A DNA stretch of 64,000 nt from Citrobacter freundii ATCC 8090 = MTCC 1658 = NBRC 12681 (GCF_011064845.1 NZ_CP049015.1:2542001-2606000); one strand, 5' to 3'; shown: positions 20,653 through 31,001, counted from the stretch's first letter. Notes: generated by a model not told the origin, from the letters alone. Translations and numbers: made by a program.

Positions 20653-23288
20653 TGTTGTTCCTCACATTCCTTGCCTTCCGGGCAATGGGTTTCCGGCAGC
20701 GCTGCATTTTGTTCAAGCCATGCCTGTAAATTGTCGCCAAAACGCAAGCTGCGCCATAGCGTAAAGACGTTTTCCTCGTGGGTATAATTCAAATTAACTG
20801 TACCTACTTTGCCATCCACCCGACTATTGCCAGTCACGGTTGACTGCATGGTTAAGACACCGAGGTTATCCAGATTTATTTTCGTCCACGAATGGCTTAT
20901 TTCCATATAACGCAGCCAGTTAATGGCCGCCCCCGCCGCCATGTTATCTTTGACGACCGCATCCGCGGTGTCCTTATCAATACGCAACGTCATCGGCCCC
21001 GGATTAGTCAACCAGCCGTCTTTGATGATCCATTTTTCGTTATCCAGCCATAATGGCAACGCGCCACTGACCGGGCCAGACATGGCGAACTGTTTGGGGT
21101 TAACCGCACTGATAAGCTCGCTGGAAGAGATATTCTGCACTCGCAATAAGGCCGGATCGTGCTGCGGCATCCGCAGTTGCTGCATGATGATTTTGCCCCC
21201 CAGCAGGTCAGCGCTGACATCGCTCAACAGTAACGGGTTGTTTTCACTCCAGGGGTATGCCCCCTGCAGATCGGCGGCGATATTTTTCACCGTCACCTGA
21301 TTCACCACTTCCGCAATACGCAATGAAATAGGTCCACGCGTACCCAGTTGCCATGCACCTTCACTAAACCGGAAAGGCAATACAAAATCGACACCGTTGA
21401 TTTGGTTATCGGGCATCCAGGCGCTACCGCCTTTTAACACTCCATGACCGCCCGCTTCAAAGCCCTGCTCCGGGGCTGCCGAAAACGCGACCTGCGCATA
21501 CAGCTCACCTTCTCGTAGCTTCATTTTCCAGTCAGGTGGGATCAGCGGTTGGAATACGGTGAGCGATTGTTTTGGCCACCAGGCCTGTCCGCGCAGGCGG
21601 ATACCGTCCCAACGACCATTCAACTGTACGGGCCCAATCGCCCCAGCGTGAAGCTGGCCTTTGAACTGGAAGATTGTCGGATCGCTACCATCGACGCTGA
21701 ACTTCAGCGTCGATGGTGGTAACACGCTTCCCCCGGTGAAGGTGGTGTTCCCTGCGTCCAGCGACAGCGCGCCGCTAAATGTCGGTTTGGTTGCATCCCG
21801 CACCCAGACTATCGGTTCGTCCATCACCAGGCGTGGGTTTTCCACCTTCATCGTACCGTATTGCAAATGATCAAATCCGGTGGAAAGATCAAATAGCTTC
21901 AGGGTGTTGTCATGCCATTCCCCCTTACCCGCTACGTCCCAACGGGCATGCATCGGCGTAAAGCTGCCTTCACCCCAATATCGCCACTGCCAACGACCAG
22001 CATCAGGAAGAAAATCATTTGCCAGGCCATCCAGATGCAGTTCAAAGCCCCCCATCTGGTTTTCATGCGCACGTAAAATAGCCTGCAGACGCCCATCCAC
22101 ACCGCGTTGCGTGACTTTTACCCCTGCCAGCGGCCAGCGAATCTCGTCAATATCCAGCGAATCAATCACCCGCCCACGTGAGCGCAGCAGCGCCCCTGGC
22201 TCGAAAGCCAATTGCGGATCGTTCAGACTTCCGGTGAGTCTCGCGGGTAATTTCGCGTAGAAGATCAGATCGCCCTGTTTCGCTTCACCGGTCAACTGTA
22301 GCGGCATCTCGCTACTATCCATGCCAAGCTTACCCGGCCCCAGCGTTAATACGGCATTTCCTTTACCGGCGTCGCCATGCGTCAGAACATTCAGACGCCC
22401 ACTCACCACCGCGTTTTCCAGTCCTGCCTGCCAGTTTTCAACTTTCATGCCCAGCCGGCCACTTAACGGGAATCCCTGATAAGGCCAGTTCCAGCGTCCG
22501 TCGCTGATGGTCAGTTGCTGGCGTGTTATTTCCCACGGAAGGTCAAGCAGCGGATCGGCATTATCCCGCGCCATGACGATCAGTTGTCCGCTGTTTTGTT
22601 GCCACTCCAGTTCGGCGTCCACAAGCGTAGGTTCTTGCGGCAAACTTAACGTCGCAACCGCATGACCGCTTACCGGCAGTCCATCGGGCACCAGTGGCAT
22701 AGTGAATTCACCGACCAGTCTTACCGGCGGCTGGCCTTCAAATGCCGCAACATCCAGCTCAGTTACTGTGAGGTTTTGCCCGTGCAAACGCCCCTGGAAT
22801 TTAACTTTTTCCCCCTGGTAACGCAGCTGTTGAGTGGAGGGAGTGAGCGAGAGTGACAGTTTTCCCTGCCATTCCTGCCATGGAGAGAGAATAAGTTTGT
22901 CGATGTTAATCCAGGTATTAGGCAGCATTGACTGCCATTCAGCCAGCGTTTTGGGCGCTACTGGCGACGGCTCTGTCTGTGGCAATTTGGCCAGGCAAGC
23001 TGAGTCCAGCTCGATGGTCCCGACATTCAGCAACCAGCGGCTGGGGTGAGACAGATCCGCCTGAGTAATGCGCGCTAGCGGACAATCTTCAACCAGATAG
23101 CGGAGTTCAGGTATATGTAACCCATGCCGTGTCAGCCGCGGGCTCTCGTCCAGCGCGATGCGTGTTCCAACGGGTAACCAGATACCCACCAACGTAGGCA
23201 CCCACAGGCCAAGCGTCATCACTAGCGTCAGCGGCACGAGAATCAATAATAAGAGGAGTGCCAGAACGGCTTTATATTTACCCTTCAT
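20649..23288 (-). CDS. ydbH: YdbH, AsmA-like intermembrane phospholipid transport protein
   Basis: 879 aa (E. coli 879). One N-terminal transmembrane helix (VLALLLLLILVPLTLVMTLG), then a long periplasmic region of repeated beta-strands characteristic of the YdbH family. With TamB and YhdP, it forms the redundant set of AsmA-like proteins that carries glycerophospholipids to the outer membrane in E. coli. Heads the ydbH-ynbE-ydbL operon; start ATG 23288. Confidence 0.95.
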   Translation of the reverse strand: MKGKYKAVLALLLLLILVPLTLVMTLGLWVPTLVGIWLPVGTRIALDESPRLTRHGLHIPELRYLVEDCPLARITQADLSHPSRWLLNVGTIELDSACLAKLPQTEPSPVAPKTLAEWQSMLPNTWINIDKLILSPWQEWQGKLSLSLTPSTQQLRYQGEKVKFQGRLHGQNLTVTELDVAAFEGQPPVRLVGEFTMPLVPDGLPVSGHAVATLSLPQEPTLVDAELEWQQNSGQLIVMARDNADPLLDLPWEITRQQLTISDGRWNWPYQGFPLSGRLGMKVENWQAGLENAVVSGRLNVLTHGDAGKGNAVLTLGPGKLGMDSSEMPLQLTGEAKQGDLIFYAKLPARLTGSLNDPQLAFEPGALLRSRGRVIDSLDIDEIRWPLAGVKVTQRGVDGRLQAILRAHENQMGGFELHLDGLANDFLPDAGRWQWRYWGEGSFTPMHARWDVAGKGEWHDNTLKLFDLSTGFDHLQYGTMKVENPRLVMDEPIVWVRDATKPTFSGALSLDAGNTTFTGGSVLPPSTLKFSVDGSDPTIFQFKGQLHAGAIGPVQLNGRWDGIRLRGQAWWPKQSLTVFQPLIPPDWKMKLREGELYAQVAFSAAPEQGFEAGGHGVLKGGSAWMPDNQINGVDFVLPFRFSEGAWQLGTRGPISLRIAEVVNQVTVKNIAADLQGAYPWSENNPLLLSDVSADLLGGKIIMQQLRMPQHDPALLRVQNISSSELISAVNPKQFAMSGPVSGALPLWLDNEKWIIKDGWLTNPGPMTLRIDKDTADAVVKDNMAAGAAINWLRYMEISHSWTKINLDNLGVLTMQSTVTGNSRVDGKVGTVNLNYTHEENVFTLWRSLRFGDNLQAWLEQNAALPETHCPEGKECEEQQ

Positions 23289-23436
23289 GGGTAGTTAATA
23301 TCCTGATTTAGCAAAAATTTAAGCCGGTTTAGGCCCGTATTGTGGCATGTTTAACTGGATATGCCCACATTAAGGATAGATAACCGTTTTATAGGCACGC
23401 TGTTACACGTGCCGTCGGGGATATTAAGATTCAGAC

Positions 23437-23649
23437 TCAATGGGGCCTCAGTTGTCCATCGCTATGTTTAGGTCCTATACGACCTGCTTCTATCAGAATT
23501 TCTTCAATGAGTTCTTCGAGGCACTCCCTACCATGATGATCGCAGACCAGATGTACCTGCCGGGAAATCTCATCAGGTTTCATACCATCGCATAATGCCG
23601 CCTTCAGCATTAAGGTGGCCCATCGTTTTGCTTCAGAGTGAGTTAACAT
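23437..23649 (-). CDS. Small acidic hypothetical protein (70 aa)
   Basis: MLTHSEAKRWATLMLKAALC...GRIGPKHSDGQLRPH. Predicted helical, with CDGMKPDEI, a Cys/His cluster (LVCDHHGRECLEEL) and an acidic helix LEELIEEILIEA. The ribosome binding site GGGAGGAG 4-5 nt before ATG 23649 is near perfect, which is the main support that this is a gene. It lies 148 bp upstream of ydbH on the same strand and divergent from ldhA. I know no E. coli K-12 equivalent; function unknown. Confidence 0.7.
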   Translation of the reverse strand: MLTHSEAKRWATLMLKAALCDGMKPDEISRQVHLVCDHHGRECLEELIEEILIEAGRIGPKHSDGQLRPH

Positions 23650-23903
23650 GACTCCTCCCGATATTTGCTACCTGTATAAGCGTAGCTGTCAGGATGTGAT
23701 TCGGCTGGCTTTTTAACCACGTTGTCTTTACCGGTATGAGCTGAATGAAAATTATCCAGTTGTTGAAAACGCGTAATCTGCCCACACTAACCAGATATAC
23801 GTTGGAATTATTCATTACGTCCATGACTATCAATAACTTTTTATATTTTGTAAAATAATTTGAATTGGATTAATGTGACGTCAAAATCACTGGAGAAAGT
23901 CTT

Positions 23904-24893
23904 ATGAAACTCGCCATCTATAGTACAAAACAGTACGACAAGAAGTATCTGCAGCAGGTTAACGAGGCTTTTGGTTTTGAACTTGAATTCTTTGACTTTC
24001 TGTTGACGGAAAAAACAGCCAAAACCGCCCATGGCTGCGAAGCCGTGTGCATTTTCGTCAACGACGATGGTAGCCGCCCTGTTCTGGAAGAGCTGAAAAA
24101 GCATGGCGTGAAATATATCGCGCTACGTTGCGCCGGGTTCAACAACGTCGATCTCGACGCTGCAAAAGAGCTGGGTATGCAGGTCGTACGTGTGCCAGCC
24201 TATTCACCGGAAGCCGTCGCTGAGCATGCGATTGGCATGATGATGACGCTGAATCGCCGCATTCACCGCGCTTATCAGCGTACCCGTGATGCCAACTTCT
24301 CTCTTGAAGGGCTGACCGGCTTTACCATGTATGGCAAAACGGCTGGGGTGATCGGTACCGGTAAAATCGGTATTGCGGCCCTGCGGATCCTGAAAGGTTT
24401 TGGTATGCGCCTGCTGGCGTTTGATCCCTACCCAAGCGCTGCTGCGCTGGAGTTAGGCGTTGAATATGTCGATCTTAAAACGCTATTTGCCGAGTCCGAT
24501 GTCATCTCTCTGCACTGCCCGTTAACACCGGAGAATTATCATCTGCTCAATCATGAAGCCTTTGAGCAAATGAAAAACGGCGTGATGGTTATTAACACCA
24601 GTCGTGGTGCATTGATCGACTCGCAAGCCGCTATTGATGCGCTGAAAAACCAGAAAATTGGTTCTCTGGGTATGGACGTGTATGAAAACGAACGCGATCT
24701 GTTCTTTGAAGATAAATCCAATGACGTGATTCAGGATGATGTGTTCCGTCGCCTGTCGGCCTGTCATAACGTGCTGTTTACCGGGCATCAGGCGTTCCTG
24801 ACCGCCGAAGCGTTAACCAGCATTTCTGAGACTACGCTACAGAATCTGGCTCAAATCTCCAAAGGCGAAACCTGTCCAAACGCCCTCTTCTGA
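23904..24893 (+). CDS. ldhA: D-lactate dehydrogenase, fermentative
   Basis: 329 aa NAD-dependent pyruvate-to-D-lactate reductase of mixed-acid fermentation. NAD-binding GVIGTGKIGIAALRI, catalytic Arg in INTSRGALID, Glu in MDVYENERD and His in FTGHQAFLT. Ribosome binding site CTGGAGAAAGTCTT precedes ATG 23904. Followed by hslJ on the same strand, as in E. coli. Confidence 0.97.
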   Translation: MKLAIYSTKQYDKKYLQQVNEAFGFELEFFDFLLTEKTAKTAHGCEAVCIFVNDDGSRPVLEELKKHGVKYIALRCAGFNNVDLDAAKELGMQVVRVPAYSPEAVAEHAIGMMMTLNRRIHRAYQRTRDANFSLEGLTGFTMYGKTAGVIGTGKIGIAALRILKGFGMRLLAFDPYPSAAALELGVEYVDLKTLFAESDVISLHCPLTPENYHLLNHEAFEQMKNGVMVINTSRGALIDSQAAIDALKNQKIGSLGMDVYENERDLFFEDKSNDVIQDDVFRRLSACHNVLFTGHQAFLTAEALTSISETTLQNLAQISKGETCPNALF

Positions 24894-25005
24894 TTTCCGT
24901 GCTCCCCTGGATTCAGGGGAGCATTTTCAGACAATCACCGATGATAAAACACTCAGTATCATTATTATATTGAATGTATTCCCGTCACAAACCCAGAGAA
25001 ATAGA

Positions 25006-25425
25006 ATGAAGAAAGTTGTCACGTTGATTGCGCTCAGCATGCTGATGGCTGGCTGTGTGAGCAATGGAAAAGTGTCCGTCAATCGCGAACAGTTGCAGCA
25101 TCACCGCTTCGTTTTGCAGAGCGTCAATGGCAAGCCGGTAACCGTCGCCAATAACCCACCTGAATTAAGTTTCGGTGAAAATATGACGGTGTCGGGAAAA
25201 ATGTGTAATCAGTTCCATGGTCAGGGCAAGCTGTCCGACGGTGAATTAAAAGTGAAAGACATGGCAATGACGCGCATGATGTGCGCCGATCCACAGCTTA
25301 ACGCGCTCGACGGCATCGTCAGCGAGATGTTTAAGCAAGGCGCACAAGTTGATCTGACTGCTGACCAGTTAACACTGGCTACGGCAGAACAAACGTTGAC
25401 GTTTAAACTGGCAGATTTAATGTAA
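25006..25425 (+). CDS. hslJ: HslJ, META-domain heat-inducible lipoprotein
   Basis: 139 aa. Signal peptide with lipobox L-M-A-G-C (Cys17), then a META domain (HHRFVLQSVNGKPV, GKMCNQFHGQGKL, AMTRMMCADPQLN). E. coli HslJ is a heat-inducible protein linked to novobiocin resistance. ATG 25006 is used since it starts exactly at the signal peptide; an upstream TTG frame is not needed. Confidence 0.93.
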   Translation: MKKVVTLIALSMLMAGCVSNGKVSVNREQLQHHRFVLQSVNGKPVTVANNPPELSFGENMTVSGKMCNQFHGQGKLSDGELKVKDMAMTRMMCADPQLNALDGIVSEMFKQGAQVDLTADQLTLATAEQTLTFKLADLM

Positions 25426-25438
25426 TAAAAGCAGTGGC

Positions 25439-25705
25439 TCAATAATTCCCACAGCTTCCGGCGGCAAGCGACTGCTCACTACAGCGTTTGCCGTTAGGTA
25501 ATGCACACATGCCGATGGCAGAACCATCCAGTTGGCGTGCCACGGAGAGCGAACCTCCAATCATGGCGCAATTTGCCTCTCCAGAACTGGACATTACGGC
25601 CTTCATTCCCGGTGCGACATGAGCGGCGGTTGCCTGCTGAACAGGTTCACTGCTGCACGCCGATAATAATAACGCGGCACACCCTACCCAAAACGCTGCG
25701 CGCAT
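25439..25705 (-). CDS. ydbJ: YdbJ, DUF333 lipoprotein
   Basis: 88 aa lipoprotein with lipobox L-L-S-A-C (Cys17) and a C-terminal DUF333 domain, GEANCAMIGGSLSVARQLDGSAIGMCALPNGKRCSEQSLAAG, with paired cysteines. Function unknown. Convergent with hslJ (13 bp gap), the same arrangement as in E. coli. Confidence 0.92.
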   Translation of the reverse strand: MRAAFWVGCAALLLSACSSEPVQQATAAHVAPGMKAVMSSSGEANCAMIGGSLSVARQLDGSAIGMCALPNGKRCSEQSLAAGSCGNY

Positions 25706-25706
25706 C

Positions 25707-25853
25707 TTACTCCCCTCTGAAAATTAACCAAACGACACAGCCATAAATAATAGGCAGCGGAAACATTGCCGTCGAGAGGCAAAATGCGCATTTATGCGTG
25801 CTATTTACATTTTCTGGCAATTTTTTGGCTACTCCTTTGATCAAACCATTCAT
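25707..25853 (-). CDS. Possible small membrane protein (48 aa)
   Basis: MNGLIKGVAKKLPENVNSTH then C-A-F-C and a hydrophobic stretch STAMFPLPIIYGCVVWLIF ending R-G-E, so a single predicted membrane segment with a positive N-terminal side. It abuts ydbJ (1 bp gap), which would make a ydbJ-containing unit divergent from nifJ. The ribosome binding site (GGGA, about 10 nt away) is weak, so coding status is uncertain. Confidence 0.35.
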   Translation of the reverse strand: MNGLIKGVAKKLPENVNSTHKCAFCLSTAMFPLPIIYGCVVWLIFRGE

Positions 25854-25979
25854 TCTGATTATTCCCAGGACACAAAAGCGAAAATCTGTCTTTAGCGCTT
25901 TTGCTAAAATAGAAAGATAACTACAGGATTCGCCGCAGTTACGTGAGTCCCTCTTTTTGCGCAATGTAAGGGTGTCAGT

Positions 25980-28900
25980 ATGATCACAATTGACGGTAAT
26001 GGTGCGGTTGCTTCAGTCGCATTTCGTACCAGCGAAGTTATCGCCATCTACCCGATTACGCCCAGTTCGACAATGGCTGAACAGGCAGATGCCTGGGCCG
26101 GAAACGGGCTTAAAAACGTCTGGGGGGATACCCCTCGCGTCGTAGAAATGCAGTCAGAAGGCGGCGCAATCGCGACCGTTCACGGTGCATTGCAGACCGG
26201 TGCGCTCTCTACGTCGTTTACCTCATCGCAGGGTCTGTTGCTGATGATCCCAACGCTGTACAAACTGGCCGGTCAGTTGACACCATTTGTGCTGCACGTT
26301 GCCGCGCGTACCATTGCTACTCATGCGCTGTCTATCTTCGGTGACCATTCCGACGTAATGGCAGTGCGCCAGACAGGGTGCGCGATGCTGTGTGCCAGCA
26401 GCGTGCAGGAAGCACAGGACTTTGCGCTCATTTCACAAATGGCCACTCTGAAAAGTCGGGTTCCGTTTATTCATTTCTTTGATGGTTTCCGCACATCGCA
26501 TGAAATCAATAAAATTGTGCCGCTGGCCGATGACACGATCCTCAGCCTGATGCCGCAAGCTGAAATTGATGCGCATCGTGCCCGCGCGCTGAACCCTGAA
26601 CATCCCGTTATTCGCGGGACATCTGCGAACCCGGATACCTACTTCCAGTCGCGTGAAGCGACAAACCCCTGGTACAACGCGGTTTACGAAAACGTCGAAC
26701 AGGCGATGAACGACTTCGCCGCGGCGACGGGCCGCCAGTATCAACCCTTTGAGTATTACGGTCATCCACAGGCGGAACGTGTCATTATCTTGATGGGTTC
26801 TGCAATTGGTACCTGCGAAGAAGTCGTCGAAGAGTTACTTGCTCGTGGAGAGAAAGTTGGCGTCCTGAAAGTTCGGCTGTTCCGCCCATTCTCTGCCAAA
26901 CATTTACTGCGCGCCCTGCCGGAAACCGTACGCAGCATCGCCGTTCTGGATCGCACCAAAGAGCCGGGTGCCCAGGCAGAACCGCTGTATCTGGATGTAA
27001 TGACCGCGCTGGCGGAAGCCTTTAACTGCGGCGAGCGGGAAACCCTACCGCGCGTAATTGGCGGGCGTTATGGCCTTTCTTCCAAAGAGTTTGGCCCGGA
27101 CTGCGTCATGGCGGTCTTTACTGAGCTGAGTAGCGCGAAGCCGAAACCTCGCTTTACGGTTGGTATCTATGATGATGTCACCAACCTGTCACTACCGCTA
27201 CCGGAAAGCACCCTGCCCGGTACCGCGAAGCTCGAAGCGCTGTTCTACGGTCTGGGCAGTGACGGCAGCGTGTCGGCCACCAAAAATAATATCAAGATTA
27301 TCGGTAACTCGACGCCGTGGTATGCGCAGGGTTATTTCGTGTATGACTCGAAAAAAGCAGGCGGTCTGACGGTTTCTCACCTGCGCGTCAGCGAGCAGCC
27401 TATTCGATCAGCGTATCTGGTTTCACAAGCCGATTTTGTTGGCTGTCACCAACTGCAATTTATCGATAAGTATCAGATGGCCGAGCGCCTGAAACCAGGC
27501 GGGATCTTCCTGCTTAATACTCCTTACAACGTGGATGAAGTCTGGGCGCGTTTGCCGCAGGAAGTTCAGGCAGTACTGAATCAGAAGAAGGCCCGTTTCT
27601 ACGTGATTAATGCGGCCAAAATCGCTCGCGAATGCGGTCTGGCAGCGCGTATTAACACCGTTATGCAAATAGCATTCTTCCATTTGACGCAAATCTTACC
27701 CGGCGACAGCGCGTTGGTTGAATTGCAGGGTGCGATTGCGAAAAGCTATAGCAGTAAAGGTCAGGATCTGGTTGAACGTAACTGGCAGGCGCTGGCTCTG
27801 GCGCGTGAATCCGTCGCCGAAGTGGCACTCCAGCCAGTTGACCCGCACAGCGCTAACCGCCCACCGGTGGTTTCTGATGCCGCGCCGGATTTCGTGAAAA
27901 CCGTTACCGCGGCAATGCTCGCCGGTCTGGGTGATGCTCTTCCCGTATCCGCGCTGCCGCCAGACGGCACCTGGCCAATGGGCACCACGCGTTGGGAAAA
28001 ACGCAATATCGCCGAAGAGATCCCCATCTGGAAGGAAGAGCTGTGTACCCAGTGTAACCACTGCGTTGCCGCTTGCCCGCACTCGGCAATCCGCGCCAAA
28101 GTGGTTTCACCAGAAGCGATGGAAAACGCCCCTGCCAGCCTGCATTCTCTGGATGTGAAATCACGCGATATGCGCGGTCAGAAATATGTCCTGCAGGTTG
28201 CGCCTGAGGATTGCACCGGTTGTAATCTGTGCGTCGAAGTGTGCCCGGCGAAAGACAGGCAGAATCCGGAGATCAAGGCCATCAATATGATGTCGCGCCT
28301 TGAGCATGTTGAAGAAGAAAAAGTTAACTACGACTTCTTCCTCAATCTGCCGGAAATAGACCGCACTAAACTGGAACGCATTGATATTCGTACCTCACAG
28401 TTGATAACGCCGCTGTTTGAATATTCCGGCGCCTGCTCGGGCTGTGGTGAAACGCCGTATATCAAGCTGCTTACGCAACTGTACGGCGACCGCATGCTGA
28501 TCGCCAATGCGACCGGCTGTTCATCGATTTATGGCGGTAACCTGCCCTCAACGCCGTATACCACCGACGCTAACGGTCGTGGGCCCGCGTGGGCAAACTC
28601 ACTGTTTGAGGATAACGCCGAGTTCGGTCTGGGCTTCCGTCTGACGGTAGATCAGCACCGTGTGCGCGTTATGCGTTTATTGGAACAGTTTGCCGATAAC
28701 ATTCCGGCTGAACTGAATGACGCCCTGCACGCTGAAGCGACGCCAGAAGTACGCCGTGAACAAGTTGCCGCGCTGCGCCAGCACCTGAAAGATGTCGAAG
28801 GCGCACAGCAGCTGTTAACCGATGCCGATGCGTTGGTCGAGAAATCCATCTGGCTGATTGGCGGCGACGGCTGGGCTTACGATATTGGTTTTGGCGGTCT

Positions 28901-29504
28901 GGATCACGTCCTGAGTCTGACCGAGAACGTCAATATTCTGGTGCTGGATACTCAATGTTACTCCAACACGGGTGGACAAGCGTCGAAAGCCACACCGCTC
29001 GGGGCTGTCACCAAATTTGGCGAACACGGCAAGCGCAAGGCGCGTAAAGATCTTGGCGTCAGTATGATGATGTACGGGCACGTGTATGTTGCACAGATCT
29101 CTCTGGGCGCACAGTTGAACCAGACGGTGAAAGCGATTCAGGAAGCAGAAGCCTATCCGGGTCCGTCGCTGATTATCGCCTATAGCCCATGTGAGGAGCA
29201 CGGTTACGATCTCGCGCTAAGCCACGATCAGATGCGCCAGCTGACGGCGACCGGATTCTGGCCGCTGTACCGCTTTGATCCGCGTCGTGCAGATGAAGGT
29301 AAATTGCCGCTGGCGCTGGACTCTCGCCCACCGTCAGACGCGCTGGCCGAAACATTGCTTAACGAGCAGCGCTTCCGCCGCCTGAATGCCCAACAGCCAG
29401 AAGTTGCTGAGCAGCTGTGGAAAGACGCCGCCGCCGATCTGCAAAAACGCTACGACTTCCTGGCCCAACTGGCAGGTAAAGCAGAAAAGAGCGGTGCCGA
29501 GTAA
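25980..29504 (+). CDS. nifJ: Pyruvate:ferredoxin/flavodoxin oxidoreductase (PFOR)
   Basis: 1174 aa homodimeric PFOR (E. coli YdbK/PFO). Converts pyruvate + CoA to acetyl-CoA + CO2, reducing flavodoxin or ferredoxin. Domain order: pyrimidine-binding domain, transketolase C-like domain, gamma domain, two [4Fe-4S] motifs (CTQCNHCVAACP and CTGCNLCVEVCP, near residues 689-755), then the TPP domain with the proximal cluster (SGACSGCGETPYIKL) and GGDGWAYDIGFGG. Complete and intact. In E. coli it is induced under oxidative stress by SoxS. Confidence 0.97.
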   Translation: MITIDGNGAVASVAFRTSEVIAIYPITPSSTMAEQADAWAGNGLKNVWGDTPRVVEMQSEGGAIATVHGALQTGALSTSFTSSQGLLLMIPTLYKLAGQLTPFVLHVAARTIATHALSIFGDHSDVMAVRQTGCAMLCASSVQEAQDFALISQMATLKSRVPFIHFFDGFRTSHEINKIVPLADDTILSLMPQAEIDAHRARALNPEHPVIRGTSANPDTYFQSREATNPWYNAVYENVEQAMNDFAAATGRQYQPFEYYGHPQAERVIILMGSAIGTCEEVVEELLARGEKVGVLKVRLFRPFSAKHLLRALPETVRSIAVLDRTKEPGAQAEPLYLDVMTALAEAFNCGERETLPRVIGGRYGLSSKEFGPDCVMAVFTELSSAKPKPRFTVGIYDDVTNLSLPLPESTLPGTAKLEALFYGLGSDGSVSATKNNIKIIGNSTPWYAQGYFVYDSKKAGGLTVSHLRVSEQPIRSAYLVSQADFVGCHQLQFIDKYQMAERLKPGGIFLLNTPYNVDEVWARLPQEVQAVLNQKKARFYVINAAKIARECGLAARINTVMQIAFFHLTQILPGDSALVELQGAIAKSYSSKGQDLVERNWQALALARESVAEVALQPVDPHSANRPPVVSDAAPDFVKTVTAAMLAGLGDALPVSALPPDGTWPMGTTRWEKRNIAEEIPIWKEELCTQCNHCVAACPHSAIRAKVVSPEAMENAPASLHSLDVKSRDMRGQKYVLQVAPEDCTGCNLCVEVCPAKDRQNPEIKAINMMSRLEHVEEEKVNYDFFLNLPEIDRTKLERIDIRTSQLITPLFEYSGACSGCGETPYIKLLTQLYGDRMLIANATGCSSIYGGNLPSTPYTTDANGRGPAWANSLFEDNAEFGLGFRLTVDQHRVRVMRLLEQFADNIPAELNDALHAEATPEVRREQVAALRQHLKDVEGAQQLLTDADALVEKSIWLIGGDGWAYDIGFGGLDHVLSLTENVNILVLDTQCYSNTGGQASKATPLGAVTKFGEHGKRKARKDLGVSMMMYGHVYVAQISLGAQLNQTVKAIQEAEAYPGPSLIIAYSPCEEHGYDLALSHDQMRQLTATGFWPLYRFDPRRADEGKLPLALDSRPPSDALAETLLNEQRFRRLNAQQPEVAEQLWKDAAADLQKRYDFLAQLAGKAEKSGAE

Positions 29505-29533
29505 TACATTTATCTCAGTATTTGCCTGGAACC

Positions 29534-29644
29534 AAAAAAAAAGCCCGAACAGTTGTTCGGGCTTGTCAATTTATTCGCTGGCTAATTAATAATTACCATC
29601 AATATACCAACGAAAAATAAAACGTGACAATAAAGGCATATAAC
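29534..29644 (-). ncRNA. micC: MicC small RNA
   Basis: 111-nt Hfq-type antisense sRNA between nifJ and ompN, divergent from ompN, the E. coli position. The 5' 21 nt (GTTATATGCC then TTTATTGTCAC) match E. coli MicC and are the region that pairs with ompC (E. coli) or ompD (Salmonella) mRNA. The 3' end is the terminator GCCCGAACAACTGTTCGGGC followed by TTTTTTTTT. The middle part differs from the E. coli sequence I remember. Confidence 0.93.
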
Positions 29645-29870
29645 ACGCGCAGAATAGCCCAACAAAATTCAATTGTATAATTTTTATTTTATATATTTTC
29701 ACGCAACACATTCATCGCAATTATCATCATTTCCGTAGAATTATTTATTTAAGGTTTTACTTAAGGCGTAACAATTCATATTTATCTCTTTACGGAACTT
29801 CTCCTTTAGCATGCTTTTACTCCCTACATGGGTAGTCACAGGTTAATAAAAAAACTAAAGGATTATTTCA

Positions 29871-30995
29871 ATGAACAGAAAAGTACTGGCTCTCGTAATT
29901 CCTGCCCTGCTGGCTGCAGGTGCTGCTCACGCGGCTGAAGTTTATAATAAAGATGGCAACAAATTAGATCTCTACGGTAAAGTAGACGGCCTGCGTTATT
30001 TCTCTGATGATGCCAACAAAGATGGCGATCAGACTTATGTTCGTGGCGGCTTCAAAGGCGAAACTCAGATCAACGATATGCTCACCGGTTACGGTCAGTG
30101 GGAATATCAGGTCAATGCCAACACCACTGAAGGCAACCGCAACAATAATTTCACTCGTCTGGCCTTTGCCGGTCTGAAATTCGGCGACTACGGCTCATTC
30201 GACTACGGCCGTAACTACGGCGTACTGTACGACGTAGAAGGCTGGACCGATATGCTGCCTGAGTTCGGCGGTGACTCCTACACCTATGCTGATAACTTTA
30301 TGACCGGCCGTGCTAACGGCGTAGCAACCTACCGTAACACTGACTTCTTCGGTCTGGTGAACGGTCTGAACTTTGCACTGCAGTATCAGGGCGCGAACGA
30401 GCAAGCGGGTGATGAGCAGGAAGGTACCGGTAACGGCAGCGATCGTAACGTGCAGAACTCTAACGGCGACGGTTTCGGTATCTCCTCTACCTACGATCTG
30501 GGTATGGGCGTAAGCTTCGGTGCGGCTTACTCGACTTCTGACCGTACTAACGATCAGGTTAACGCTGGTAAAGCTGGCGGCAACGTTGCCGGCGGTGATA
30601 CAGCTGACGCATGGACTACCGGCCTGAAATACGATGCCAACAACATCTACCTGGCAACCATGTACTCCGAAACCCGTAACATGACTCCGTACGGCGACAG
30701 CGGCGTGGCGAACAAAACTCAGAACTTCGAAGTCACTGCACAGTACCAGTTCGACTTCGGTCTGCGTCCGGCTGTGTCTTTCCTGATGTCTAAAGGTAAA
30801 GACCTGAACGCTACCGACGGTGACAAAGACCTGGTTAAATATGCTGATATCGGCGCTACCTACTACTTCAACAAAAACATGTCCACCTATGTTGATTACA
30901 AAATCAACCTGCTGGACGAAGACGACAGCTTCTACACTCGTAACAACATCTCTACTGATGACGTAGTTGCATTAGGTCTGGTTTACCAGTTCTAA
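29871..30995 (+). CDS. ompN: Outer-membrane porin OmpN (OmpS2-like)
   Basis: 374 aa including a 21-residue signal peptide (cleavage after AAGAAHA). A 16-stranded trimeric general porin of the OmpC/F/N family: mature N-terminus [20 protein letters not shown], loop 3 motif around [18 protein letters not shown]-terminal Phe. Located next to micC and nifJ as in E. coli. OmpN is normally quiescent, and co-regulation with the sRNA MicC has been reported for enterics. Confidence 0.94.
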   Translation: MNRKVLALVIPALLAAGAAHAAEVYNKDGNKLDLYGKVDGLRYFSDDANKDGDQTYVRGGFKGETQINDMLTGYGQWEYQVNANTTEGNRNNNFTRLAFAGLKFGDYGSFDYGRNYGVLYDVEGWTDMLPEFGGDSYTYADNFMTGRANGVATYRNTDFFGLVNGLNFALQYQGANEQAGDEQEGTGNGSDRNVQNSNGDGFGISSTYDLGMGVSFGAAYSTSDRTNDQVNAGKAGGNVAGGDTADAWTTGLKYDANNIYLATMYSETRNMTPYGDSGVANKTQNFEVTAQYQFDFGLRPAVSFLMSKGKDLNATDGDKDLVKYADIGATYYFNKNMSTYVDYKINLLDEDDSFYTRNNISTDDVVALGLVYQF

Positions 30996-31001
30996 TCCGT
31001 C

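Noticed and set aside
23633..23833. 66-codon minus-strand frame upstream of the 70-aa gene
   Set aside because: Overlaps the well-supported small gene's start, lacks a ribosome binding site and has no recognisable pattern.
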